From UPXZ01 sp964634605 (lineage in GTDB: Bacteria; Bacteroidota; Bacteroidia; Bacteroidales; Paludibacteraceae), in assembly GCA_964634605.1 (NCBI GenBank), contig CAZWLJ010000035.1, forward strand, positions 1 through 35,753: a DNA stretch of 35,753 nucleotides, given 5' to 3'. Shown here piece after piece: positions 17,062 to 25,585 of the stretch. Both the position numbers and the translations under genes were made by a program. The notes beneath the pieces are model-generated. The model was given only the letters and a program-made list of their open reading frames with translations. It was not told where the DNA came from and made no database searches. How positions within the stretch are numbered: position 1 is the first letter of the stretch; each line of letters starts with the position of its first letter.

Positions 17062-17976
17062 TTAACTTCCTCTTTTTCTGTCGATTCCAATGTCACGCAT
17101 CGAAGCCGGATCTTCGATAGGCTCAATGTGTGTCGAAACGGTAACAGGTTCTGCAAACATATCTTCGATGGTTTCTTCGATATTTTCAGCGTAGTCATGT
17201 CCCTGTTGTACGCTCCATTCACCCGGAATGAGCAGGTGGAGCGATATGAATTTCCGCTGACCTGCCTGACGGGTCATAAGTGAATGGTAATCAACCTTTT
17301 CGGTCTTCAGCTCGTTCAGATAATCGGTAATGAGTTTCAAATCAGCTTCGTTGATGGTAGCATCCATCAGCCCGTCGGCCGAACGCCTGAGCAGAACGAA
17401 ACCTGTCCAGATGATATTGATGGCTACCAGAATGGCGATAATCGGATCTAGTATCAGCAGTCCGGTCAGTTTTACCAGGCCGATGCCTGCGATTACACCT
17501 GCCGAAGTCCAGACATCGGTCATCAGGTGTTTCCCATCGGCTTCGAGCAGGAGCGATTTGTTTTTTTTGCCATTGCGGATGAGAACCATTGCCGTAGCCA
17601 TGTTTACAACGGATGCACTCAGCGATATGAGCAAACCTAATCCCACGTTTTCAATTTCCTTCGGATGAAAGAGTTTCGGAGCTGCAGTCCAGATTATACT
17701 GAACGCTGCCACCATGATAAGTCCGCCTTCGATGGCGCTCGAGAAATATTCGGCTTTGGTGTGTCCGAATTCATGCCCTTCGTCTGCCGGTTTTTCCGAT
17801 ATGTGTATCATTACCAGGGCTACCACAGCTGCTATCAGGTTCACACACGATTCGAGGGCATCCGAAAGCAATCCCATCGAACCAGTGTAAAGATAGGCCG
17901 AAAATTTGAGCCCGATAGTTACCATAGCCGCCGCGATGGAAAGATAGGCGAATTTCTTCAGGGATTGTTTTTTCAT
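17062..17976 (-). CDS. Cation diffusion facilitator (CDF) metal transporter
   Basis: A protein of 304 residues with six predicted membrane segments followed by a cytoplasmic ZT-dimerisation domain (about 210-304; MTRQAGQRKFISLHLLIPGEWSV). Metal-site positions are in TM2 (LLSDALESCVN, D39 and N46) and TM5 (HLMTDVWTS, His and Asp four apart). The family exports Zn, Fe, Co, Cd or Mn by proton antiport. The D39...N46 arrangement differs from the D45/D49 pair of E. coli FieF, so the metal should not be guessed. The start is 11 bp after the purL stop, suggesting translation from the purL transcript. Confidence 0.9.
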   Translation of the reverse strand: MKKQSLKKFAYLSIAAAMVTIGLKFSAYLYTGSMGLLSDALESCVNLIAAVVALVMIHISEKPADEGHEFGHTKAEYFSSAIEGGLIMVAAFSIIWTAAPKLFHPKEIENVGLGLLISLSASVVNMATAMVLIRNGKKNKSLLLEADGKHLMTDVWTSAGVIAGIGLVKLTGLLILDPIIAILVAINIIWTGFVLLRRSADGLMDATINEADLKLITDYLNELKTEKVDYHSLMTRQAGQRKFISLHLLIPGEWSVQQGHDYAENIEETIEDMFAEPVTVSTHIEPIEDPASMRDIGIDRKRGS

Positions 17977-17987
17977 AATCCAACGAT

Positions 17988-20900
17988 TTATTTATTCTTT
18001 TCAACCCATTTACGGGCATTCACAAAAGCTTCCACCCAGGGTGTGATTTCATCGCTGTGAAGGCGTCCGGCAGGGTAGTGGGCACATTGCCAGGGGAATA
18101 TGGCCCGTTCCAGGTGAGGCATCATGGCCAGGTGGCGTCCGTCGGCCGAACATATTCCTGCAACGCTGAAGTCAGAACCGTTCGGATTGGCCGGATAACC
18201 TTCGTAGTTGTATTTAGCCACGATATTGTAAGCGCTTTCGCCCATGGGCAGGGAGAATTTGCCTTCGCCGTGTGCAATCCATATACCGAGTTTGCTGCTC
18301 GAAAGTGTACGGAACATCACCGAATCATTCTCCGGTACATTGACTGTAACGTATTCACTTTCAAATTTATGACTGTCGTTATGGAGCATTTGTACCCGTT
18401 TCGCGTGTTCGGGATTGATCAGGTTCAGTTCCACCATGAGCTGACATCCGTTACAAATACCCAGACTCAACGTATCAGGGCGTTTATAGAAATTTTCAAG
18501 TGCTGTACGGGCTTTTTCGTTGTACATGAAACCACCCGCCCAGCCTTTAGCCGAACCAAGCACATCGGAATTGGAGAATCCGCCGCAGAATACAATCATG
18601 TTCAAATCTTCAAGCGTTTCGCGTCCTGAAGCCAGGTCGGTCATGTGTACGTCTTTGACATCAAAACCGGCCAGGTAAAGCGCGTAGGCCATTTCACGTT
18701 CGCCGTTTGTGCCTTTCTCGCGTATTATGGCTGCATTCATTCCGCCGGATTTACGGTCGGCTGTCAATCCGAACTGCGAAAGTTTGCCTGTGAAATTTTC
18801 GGGAAATCTGAATTCGAGTGGCTGCTTTTTGTAGTTTTCAAAACGTTCCGTGGCCTTTGCCGGGCCGCTTTGTTTTTTATCCAGCAGGCACGAAGTTTCA
18901 TACCATACATCACGAAGTTCGTTGACGGAGAATGAATACGCTGTTTTTTTCCTTTGAATTTCCAGACGCCGTTCTTCAATTGGTTTTCCTATGACAGCGT
19001 AACCTATTCCATTGGATTTTAATGCTTTTTCTACTGTAATCTTATCTTTCACTTGAATGATGATTCCCGGGTTCTCGGCAAAAAGCATGGTAACCAGCGA
19101 TTGACCGGCAATGGCATCCAGGTTGATGCTCAATCCGCCGTGTGCATTTGCAAAGCACATTTCAAGCAGGGTTGTAATCATACCTCCGCCCGAAATATCA
19201 TGTCCGGCAAGTATCAGTTTTTTGTCAATCAGTTCCTGAACCGTATCGAAGGCCGCTTTGAAGTATTCCGGATCATTTACCACCGGAGTTTCATCTCCCA
19301 GCCGGTTGAGTGTCTGAGCCAGTACCGATCCGCCGAGTTTATGATTATCAAATGAAAAGTCGATGTAAAGCAGTGTTGTGCCTGCATCGTTTATTATCAC
19401 CGGACTGACTGTTTTTCTGACATCCGAAACTTCTGCTCCGGCAGAAATAATGACCGTTCCGGGTGAGAATACTTTTTTACCGTCAGGGTATTTCTGAGTC
19501 ATGGATAAGCTGTCTTTTCCGGTCGGGATATTGATACCAAGCGAGCAGGCAAATTCGCTGCAGGCTTCCACAGCCCTGTAAAGGCGTGCATCTTCTCCCG
19601 GGTTTTTACAGGGCCACATCCAGTTTGCCGAAAGTGAAACGCTGTCAAGCCCGTTTTTCAGTGGTGCCCAGACGATATTGGTAAGTGCCTCGGCTATGGC
19701 GAGTACCGATCCGGCTTCCGGACTGATAAGTGCAGCCTGAGGGGCATGACCGATGGATGTTGCAATACCTGCTTTTCCGCGATAATCAAGCGCTACAACT
19801 CCCAGGTCGCTCAGCGGAAGCTGAATTTCACCCACGCATTGCTGACGGGCTACTTTACCTGTTACCGAACGGTCCACTTTATTGGTAAGCCAGTCCTTGC
19901 AAGCCACAGATTCCATTCGAAGTACATTTTTCAGATACTCAAGCAGTTTTTCTTCATCGGTTTCTACCGGCGAAAAATGTTCGGGTACAGAATTGTCGGT
20001 TATTATCGTGCGGGGTGGTTTACCGAACATGTAGTCAAGCGGAAGGTCAATCGGATTGACAGTCCCGCTTTCCGTGCCGGAAGATTTAAATATCAGTTTC
20101 ATATCGCCTGTAGTTTCGCCAACCACATACAGGGGAGCACGTTCACGTTCGGCGATTTTTTTCACCCGTTCCAGATCCTGTTCTTTCAGCAGCAGTCCCA
20201 TCCGTTCCTGGCTCTCGTTGCCGATAATTTCTTTGGCGCTCAGTGTAGTGTCACCAATCGGGAGTTTGTCCATTTCAATAACGCCGCCGGTCGATTCCAC
20301 CAGCTCCGACAGGCAGTTGAGGTGACCACCTGCACCGTGGTCGTGTATGGATATGATGGGATTTTCATCGCTTTCGGCAAGTGCCCGAATCACGTTGGCA
20401 GCGCGTTTCTGCATTTCGGCATTGGCCCTCTGTACCGCGTTTAACTCTATCGCGTTGCCATACTGGCCTGTTTCAACGGACGATACTGCGCCTCCGCCCA
20501 TCCCGATACGGTAATTGTCGCCGCCCATCACCACTACTTTTTCATTCGGTTCGGGAGTTCCCTTGAGTGCATCCCGTTTGTTGGCATAGCCCACACCACC
20601 TGCAAGCATGATTACTTTGTCGTAACCATAGATTTTGTTGTTTTCCTCGTGTTCGAAGGTGAGCAGCGAACCACAAATAAGCGGCTGACCGAATTTATTC
20701 CCGAAGTCGGAAGCACCGTTTGATGCCTTGATAAGTATCTGTTCGGGTGTCTGATAGAGCCAGGATCTGCCGGCAGGGTTGCCCGTTTTAGCCGAACGGG
20801 AAGTCAGGCCGGGATAACTTGTCATGTAAACGGCTGTTCCGGCAATCGGGAGGCTGGCTTTTCCACCGCCGAGCCTGTCGCGGATTTCACCACCGGTACC

Positions 20901-21701
20901 GGTTGCGGCACCGTTGAAAGGTTCTACGGTAGTCGGGAAATTGTGGGTTTCGGCTTTAATGGAAATGACCGATTCGATGGTTTTTGTCTGAAAAAAGTCC
21001 GGTTTGTCTTCCGATTTCGGAGCAAACTGCTCTATCACCGGTCCCTGATTGAATGCCACATTGTCTTTGTAAGCAGAAATCAAATCATTCGGATTGTCTT
21101 TTGAGGTCTGTTTGATAAGCTGAAAAAGGGTCATTTCTTTTTCCTCGTTATCAATTACAAATTGTCCGTTGAAAATTTTATGACGGCAATGTTCGGAATT
21201 GACCTGCGAAAACCCGAAAACTTCGCTGTCGGTAAGTTTTCTTCCTGTTTTTGCTGATATTTCGTTCAGATATTCGATTTCATCTTCGCTTAGTGCCAGT
21301 CCTTCCTGCTCGTTGTATGCCGCAATATCATCCACAAAACGAATAGGTTCCGGCTGTTTATGGATGGTGAAAATATCCTGATTCAGTTCTTTATAAAGCC
21401 GCTGGAGCATGGGATCGAAAGATGCCGCATCCGGCTCCGTTTCGGGCACAACGGGGATAAATTCTTCAATTCGTTGAATTCCCTTAATACCCATATTTTG
21501 AGTTATTTCCACGGCATTGGTACTCCAGGGAGTAATCATTTCGCGTCGCGGACCTGTAAAATTTCCCTGAATTGTTTCGGTATCAAGTAATTTTGCTTCA
21601 CCGAAAAGCCAGGTGAGTTTGTTCGTAACTTCGTGGTTCAGTTCCTGAGTTGTCTGTACTGCGATTATGTGTTGACCGGTTGTTTGAAAAAAATAAATCA
21701 T
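17988..21701 (-). CDS. purL: Phosphoribosylformylglycinamidine synthase (single-chain PurL)
   Basis: A protein of 1237 residues, the long single-polypeptide form found in Proteobacteria and Bacteroidetes. It converts FGAR to FGAM using glutamine and ATP in purine synthesis. The linker and synthetase region shows SEHCRHKIFNGQF, KAETHNFPTTVEPFNGAATGTGGEIRD and HDISGGGMITTLLEM. The C-terminal class I glutaminase begins at about 975, with nucleophile C1083 in LGICNGCQL and H1196/E1198 in PHLERAIFP. There is no PurS/PurQ split. The CDF transporter follows at 11 bp. The upstream region is shared with the divergent HAD gene. Confidence 0.96.
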   Translation of the reverse strand: MIYFFQTTGQHIIAVQTTQELNHEVTNKLTWLFGEAKLLDTETIQGNFTGPRREMITPWSTNAVEITQNMGIKGIQRIEEFIPVVPETEPDAASFDPMLQRLYKELNQDIFTIHKQPEPIRFVDDIAAYNEQEGLALSEDEIEYLNEISAKTGRKLTDSEVFGFSQVNSEHCRHKIFNGQFVIDNEEKEMTLFQLIKQTSKDNPNDLISAYKDNVAFNQGPVIEQFAPKSEDKPDFFQTKTIESVISIKAETHNFPTTVEPFNGAATGTGGEIRDRLGGGKASLPIAGTAVYMTSYPGLTSRSAKTGNPAGRSWLYQTPEQILIKASNGASDFGNKFGQPLICGSLLTFEHEENNKIYGYDKVIMLAGGVGYANKRDALKGTPEPNEKVVVMGGDNYRIGMGGGAVSSVETGQYGNAIELNAVQRANAEMQKRAANVIRALAESDENPIISIHDHGAGGHLNCLSELVESTGGVIEMDKLPIGDTTLSAKEIIGNESQERMGLLLKEQDLERVKKIAERERAPLYVVGETTGDMKLIFKSSGTESGTVNPIDLPLDYMFGKPPRTIITDNSVPEHFSPVETDEEKLLEYLKNVLRMESVACKDWLTNKVDRSVTGKVARQQCVGEIQLPLSDLGVVALDYRGKAGIATSIGHAPQAALISPEAGSVLAIAEALTNIVWAPLKNGLDSVSLSANWMWPCKNPGEDARLYRAVEACSEFACSLGINIPTGKDSLSMTQKYPDGKKVFSPGTVIISAGAEVSDVRKTVSPVIINDAGTTLLYIDFSFDNHKLGGSVLAQTLNRLGDETPVVNDPEYFKAAFDTVQELIDKKLILAGHDISGGGMITTLLEMCFANAHGGLSINLDAIAGQSLVTMLFAENPGIIIQVKDKITVEKALKSNGIGYAVIGKPIEERRLEIQRKKTAYSFSVNELRDVWYETSCLLDKKQSGPAKATERFENYKKQPLEFRFPENFTGKLSQFGLTADRKSGGMNAAIIREKGTNGEREMAYALYLAGFDVKDVHMTDLASGRETLEDLNMIVFCGGFSNSDVLGSAKGWAGGFMYNEKARTALENFYKRPDTLSLGICNGCQLMVELNLINPEHAKRVQMLHNDSHKFESEYVTVNVPENDSVMFRTLSSSKLGIWIAHGEGKFSLPMGESAYNIVAKYNYEGYPANPNGSDFSVAGICSADGRHLAMMPHLERAIFPWQCAHYPAGRLHSDEITPWVEAFVNARKWVEKNK

Positions 21702-21754
21702 CGTGTGGCTGAATGCTAAGGATTAAACTCAATTTTGATTATTCTGTCAGTCTG

Positions 21755-21762
21755 CAAAGGTA
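21755..21762 (-). promoter_or_regulatory. Putative -7 element for purL
   Basis: CAAAGGTA on the plus strand is TACCTTTG on the minus strand, an exact TAnnTTTG match 53 bp before the purL start. No well-spaced -33 TTG is visible. Confidence 0.45.
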
Positions 21763-21845
21763 CTAATTATTAAGCACGCTGAAAAGCAAAAAACCGATTT
21801 TTACATCCATGAAATCATTCATTTTCGATATGGAAAAAACTTTCA

Positions 21846-21877
21846 TTTGGCTTGTCGGGCATTATTCATTAATTTTG
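21846..21877 (+). promoter_or_regulatory. Promoter of the HAD phosphatase gene
   Basis: TTTG at 21846-21849, a 20-bp spacer and TAATTTTG at 21870-21877 match the Bacteroidota -33/-7 pattern. The start codon (21969) is about 90 bp downstream. Confidence 0.65.
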
Positions 21878-21968
21878 CCCGCTGAGCCAAAAATTAAACC
21901 GACAGGGAGTTGCGTGTCATTTGACTAAAGCAAAATCTGTCATTCACCCTAAAAAAGACAATCTGAAG

Positions 21969-22742
21969 ATGATAAAAGCTATATTTTTTGATATTGACGG
22001 TACTTTGGTAAGTTTCAAAACCCACCTGATACCCAATTCGGCCATTGATGCTGTTAAACGGCTCAGGGAAAAAGGAATCCGTGTTTTTATCGCTACCGGA
22101 AGACACATTCAGTCGGTTCCTGATTTTGGTGAACTGGAATTCGACGGATACATCACTATCAACGGTGGTTTGTGTCTGAAAGGTGATAAAACACCTGTTT
22201 ACCGTCATCCGCTCGACAAACAAAACATTCAGGTATTAATTGACCTGCAGCAATCCATGCCCTTTCCCTGTCTGGTAATGGACGATAGCGGTCTTTATAT
22301 CAATTTCATCAACGATGATGTGGATGCGGCGCAGGAACTGAAACTTTTTCCGGGAGTAAGTGTGCGGCCTTTTTCCCGTTCGCTCGAAACGGATATTTAT
22401 CAGGTTGTATCTTTCATTCCGGAGGCAGACGAGGAGCGCGTGATGTCTCTTTTACCCGGATGCGATTCGCTGCGCTGGCACCCGTTGTTTACCGATATTG
22501 TGCCGAAAGGGAGCAACAAAGCCATCGGAATAGATAAAATCACCGCGCATTTCGGCATTCAGTTGTCCGAAACCATGGCTTTCGGCGACGGGGGAAACGA
22601 TATAGCCATGCTGCAACATGCCGGTGTGGGTGTGGCGATGGGAAATGCGGTAGCTGAGGTGAAAGCCTCGGCAGATTATGTGACAGATCCAGTGGATGAT
22701 GACGGCATTTTGAACGCGCTGAAGCATTTCGGATTGCTGTAA
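21969..22742 (+). CDS. Cof-type HAD-IIB hydrolase
   Basis: A protein of 257 residues starting at the ATG at 21969. The frame extends to a TTG at 21921, but that extension is not family-like. Motif I is FFDIDGTL (D8/D10), motif II is FIATGR, the Lys of motif III is in PKGSNKAIGI, and motif IV is FGDGGNDIAML, giving a complete HAD phosphatase active site. A C2B cap lies between. Members dephosphorylate small sugar phosphates, flavin or pyridoxal precursors; the substrate is not readable here. It is convergent with the lipid kinase gene, with only 24 bp between the ends. Confidence 0.92.
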   Translation: MIKAIFFDIDGTLVSFKTHLIPNSAIDAVKRLREKGIRVFIATGRHIQSVPDFGELEFDGYITINGGLCLKGDKTPVYRHPLDKQNIQVLIDLQQSMPFPCLVMDDSGLYINFINDDVDAAQELKLFPGVSVRPFSRSLETDIYQVVSFIPEADEERVMSLLPGCDSLRWHPLFTDIVPKGSNKAIGIDKITAHFGIQLSETMAFGDGGNDIAMLQHAGVGVAMGNAVAEVKASADYVTDPVDDDGILNALKHFGLL

Positions 22743-22766
22743 ATCGTTTCAGCGTGTGTTTTTACC

Positions 22767-23714
22767 TCAGGGAACAATCATCTGAATTGCATCAGGAATA
22801 ATGGAAACCCGGCATGTATGCCCCTCAGGAACGATAATTCCGTCAGCTTCGACTAAAATATTCTTTTCTGTTTTAATCCGGATCTCTTTTGTCTGTGAAC
22901 TCTGAACAAAGGGAAGCTGAGTCAGTTTGCCGTTGAAAATCAGCGGAAGTGCAGTTAGAATATTCATCAGGCTAGGTTTTTCGACCACTATCATATCAAA
23001 AATGCCATCGTAAGGGAGTGCAAAAGGATTCTGCTTTATACCACCGCCGCTGAAAGGTCCGTTGGCAATGTTCATGGTGAATAATGTGACTTCACGGGTT
23101 TTGTCATTCATCGTCAGCTGAGCGGGAGTGGACTTGTATCTGAATACAGCAAGCAGCAACGCCAGGGTGTATAGCAACGAGAAACTTCCCAGGTATTTTT
23201 TCATCCGGTGAGTCAGTTCCACCACTTTGGCATCCAGTCCGAAACCTACTGAATTGATGAAATAATGGCTTTTTGACTGGTTGTTTGATTCGGTGATATC
23301 AATTTTTCCGATATCAATCAGCTTGCAGTTTCCTTTCCGGAAGATTTTCATCGATTCCCTGTTGTTTTTTTTCAATCCCCAGAAACGCCCCCAGTCGTTT
23401 CCCGTACCGCGCGGAATCACGGCGATTTTTATCGCGGCTGTATTCTCCGGTTCTGCTGCGAAGATACCGTTGATAACCTCGCTGACTGACCCGTCGCCAC
23501 CTAATATCATGTAATTGATGCAACCGCGCTTCGCGTAGAATCTGACTATCTCAACGGCATGTCCGGAGTATTCGGTCAGTTTGAAAATATACGGGATATT
23601 TGATTTGTCGAGTTCGGAAAGTACATATTTGCTCTGCTCCTGGAATTTTCTTTTTCCGGAGGTTGGGTTGGTTATCACCAGCCAGTGATTGGATGTAATG
23701 ATTTCTTCGGACAC
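22767..23714 (-). CDS. Diacylglycerol kinase-family (DAGK catalytic) lipid kinase
   Basis: A protein of 315 residues. NPTSGK (16-21) begins the nucleotide-binding fold, LGGDGSVSEVINGIF (71-85) carries the family GGDG motif and PRGTGNDWGRF the glycine-rich contact loop. The second domain ends with a beta-sandwich (VEADGIIVP). It belongs to the DgkB/YegS/sphingosine-kinase-like group and would phosphorylate a membrane lipid such as diacylglycerol or a sphingoid base. Bacteroidales make sphingolipids, so either substrate is possible. It is the last gene of the series aroC, ORF6N, kinase, with a 14-bp gap to the ORF6N gene. Confidence 0.88.
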   Translation of the reverse strand: MSEEIITSNHWLVITNPTSGKRKFQEQSKYVLSELDKSNIPYIFKLTEYSGHAVEIVRFYAKRGCINYMILGGDGSVSEVINGIFAAEPENTAAIKIAVIPRGTGNDWGRFWGLKKNNRESMKIFRKGNCKLIDIGKIDITESNNQSKSHYFINSVGFGLDAKVVELTHRMKKYLGSFSLLYTLALLLAVFRYKSTPAQLTMNDKTREVTLFTMNIANGPFSGGGIKQNPFALPYDGIFDMIVVEKPSLMNILTALPLIFNGKLTQLPFVQSSQTKEIRIKTEKNILVEADGIIVPEGHTCRVSIIPDAIQMIVP

Positions 23715-23728
23715 GGTTCTCTAATTTG

Positions 23729-24286
23729 TTATTTAAATCCAATGGGATTACGGGGCTTATCCAATTGTTTTTGTTTGCCTGACATTTCTGATAAAGCAAT
23801 GTAAATATCGTCAAATTCACGGCGCGTATCTTCGCTCAGGTCGTTGATTGCCTTCAGGATTTCCTCACTAATTTCTTCCAATGACTGAATACGGGCTTTC
23901 AACTCATCTATCTCATCCGTATTTTTATTGGATAAAATAAGTTTACGTACTGCGATAAATGCCCGCATGATTGAGATATTCACTTCAATGGCAATATCGC
24001 TGCTGAGAACGCCGGAAAGCATGGCAATGCCTTGTTCGGTAAAGGCAAAAGGCAGTTTGCGGGTTCCACCCCAACTTGATATCACAGATTGTGACATCAA
24101 GTTTGCCCATTCGCCGCGTGTTAACTGAAACATGAAATCAGAAGGAAAACGTCTGATATTTCTTTTTACAGCCTGATTTATTATTCTCGTTTCAACTTGA
24201 TACATTTTTGCCAGGTCAAAGTCAAGCATCACTTTCACACCGCGTATTTCATATATTTTATTCTGAATAAGCTGAATATCACTCAT
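23729..24286 (-). CDS. ORF6N-domain (KilA-N-related) DNA-binding-type protein
   Basis: A protein of 185 residues from the ATG at 24286; a GTG two codons upstream (24292) is possible. The ORF6N domain occupies about 8-90: IYEIRGVKVMLDFDLAKMYQVETRIINQAVKRN and RFPSDFMFQLT, followed by LPFAFTEQGIAMLSGVLSS. ORF6N proteins come from phages and poxviruses and are common as single genes in Bacteroidales, with a supposed DNA-binding role. The C-terminal 60 residues form a probable coiled coil (DEIDELKARIQSLEEISEEI). It sits 11 bp after the aroC stop and 14 bp before the kinase, so it appears captured in a housekeeping operon. Confidence 0.85.
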   Translation of the reverse strand: MSDIQLIQNKIYEIRGVKVMLDFDLAKMYQVETRIINQAVKRNIRRFPSDFMFQLTRGEWANLMSQSVISSWGGTRKLPFAFTEQGIAMLSGVLSSDIAIEVNISIMRAFIAVRKLILSNKNTDEIDELKARIQSLEEISEEILKAINDLSEDTRREFDDIYIALSEMSGKQKQLDKPRNPIGFK

Positions 24287-24297
24287 TTTCACACTTA

Positions 24298-25359
24298 TTA
24301 TTTGTTCATTAAAAATAAATCAACCAGCGTCAGTGCAGCCATGGCTTCCACGATGGGCACGGCACGGGGCAATACACACGGGTCGTGGCGTCCGCGGGCT
24401 TCCAGTTCTATAGCATTCAGGTCTTTGTCGAGTGTGTCCTGCTTCATGCTGATGGTTGCCACGGGTTTGAAAAGTACACGGAAGTAAATTTCCTCACCAT
24501 TACTGATGCCACCCTGTATTCCGCCGGAGTTGTTGGTTTTGGTGGTTACCTTATCGCCTTCTTTGACGAAAGCATCGTTGAGCTCAGCTCCGGTGAGATG
24601 TACCCCTTCAAAACCCCGACCATAATCAAATCCGTGTGTGGCATTTATAGTCAACATTGCTGCTGCTAATCGTGCCTGGAGCTTATCAAAAAGCGGCTCT
24701 CCCCAACCTACGGGCACTCCTTTGACTACACAACTGATAATGCCGCCGATGGAATTTCCTTCAATTCGAAGTTTGTCAATATAATTAATCATTTTTTTCG
24801 CCGTATCGGTTTCCGGACAGCGAATGATATTGCTTTCAATCAATGAAAAATCGAGATTTTCGACAGGCTGTTCAATTGCTATGTGTCCCACCTGCGATGT
24901 GTAAGCTGTAATTTCCACTCCCTGCTGTTTCAACACCAATTTGGCAATGGCTCCTGCAGCCACCCATCCTGCCGTGGCACGTGCCGAACTCCGTCCTCCT
25001 CCGCGGTGATCGCGGATGCCGTATTTCTGTTGATAGGTATAGTCGGCATGCGAAGGACGATAAACATCTTTCAGGTGATTATAGTCTTTGCTTTCCTGAT
25101 TTTTGTTCCATATAACAAAGGCGATGGGTGTCCCGGTGGTTTTTCCTTCGAAAATTCCGGAGAGGAATTCCACTTTATCTTCTTCGCTGCGCGGGGTGGA
25201 AATAGCTGATTGTCCCGGACGACGACGGTTAAGTTCGTGCTGGATAAATGCCTCGTCCAGTTCTATTCCGGCCGGACAACCGTCCACAATGCCGCCGACA
25301 CCTGTGCCGTGCGATTCGCCGAATGATGTAAATGTAAAAAGTTTACCGATGGTGTTCAT
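24298..25359 (-). CDS. aroC: Chorismate synthase
   Basis: A protein of 353 residues. It converts EPSP to chorismate, the last step of the shikimate pathway, with reduced FMN as cofactor. Signature motifs: FGESHGTGVGGIVDGCPAG (13-31), RRPGQS, DHRGGGRSSAR(A/E)T (FMN and substrate contacts) and SGGIQGGISNGE. The HG at the start and the arginine-rich segments are intact. It heads a minus-strand series with the ORF6N gene (11 bp) and the lipid kinase, and has its own predicted promoter upstream. Confidence 0.97.
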   Translation of the reverse strand: MNTIGKLFTFTSFGESHGTGVGGIVDGCPAGIELDEAFIQHELNRRRPGQSAISTPRSEEDKVEFLSGIFEGKTTGTPIAFVIWNKNQESKDYNHLKDVYRPSHADYTYQQKYGIRDHRGGGRSSARATAGWVAAGAIAKLVLKQQGVEITAYTSQVGHIAIEQPVENLDFSLIESNIIRCPETDTAKKMINYIDKLRIEGNSIGGIISCVVKGVPVGWGEPLFDKLQARLAAAMLTINATHGFDYGRGFEGVHLTGAELNDAFVKEGDKVTTKTNNSGGIQGGISNGEEIYFRVLFKPVATISMKQDTLDKDLNAIELEARGRHDPCVLPRAVPIVEAMAALTLVDLFLMNK

Positions 25360-25411
25360 ATGTAACTCAACCTCTTAAAAGAAAGTTTTGTGCAGTTATT
25401 GATGTTTTCTG

Positions 25412-25443
25412 CAAAGTTAAAAAAAAGTTTCGTTATCGAACAA
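25412..25443 (-). promoter_or_regulatory. Promoter of aroC
   Basis: On the minus strand TAACTTTG (plus 25412-25419) matches TAnnTTTG and TTG (plus 25441-25443) lies 21 bp upstream. The ATG is about 53 bp downstream. Confidence 0.6.
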
Positions 25444-25507
25444 TCCGGATGAATTTTGAACACAAAAAGGAATAGCAATCCTGATTCTAAAATCTGAACG
25501 TGGTAAC

Positions 25508-25556
25508 GAAAAAAAAAAGAGAGGGTGTTCAGGAACCAGGTCCCACACCCTCTCTT
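25508..25556 (-). terminator. Rho-independent terminator of the phosphohexomutase gene
   Basis: A 12-bp stem (25517-25528 with 25545-25556, AAGAGAGGGTGT/ACACCCTCTCTT) is followed on the minus strand by a run of about nine T (plus A-run 25509-25517). It lies 30 bp after the stop at 25586. Confidence 0.93.
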
Positions 25557-25585
25557 CTATGGTTTTAACAGGAGCAATCAGATGA

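Noticed and set aside
19746..20444. 232-residue plus-strand frame opposite purL
   Set aside because: Antisense to conserved PurL motifs; no recognisable protein features.
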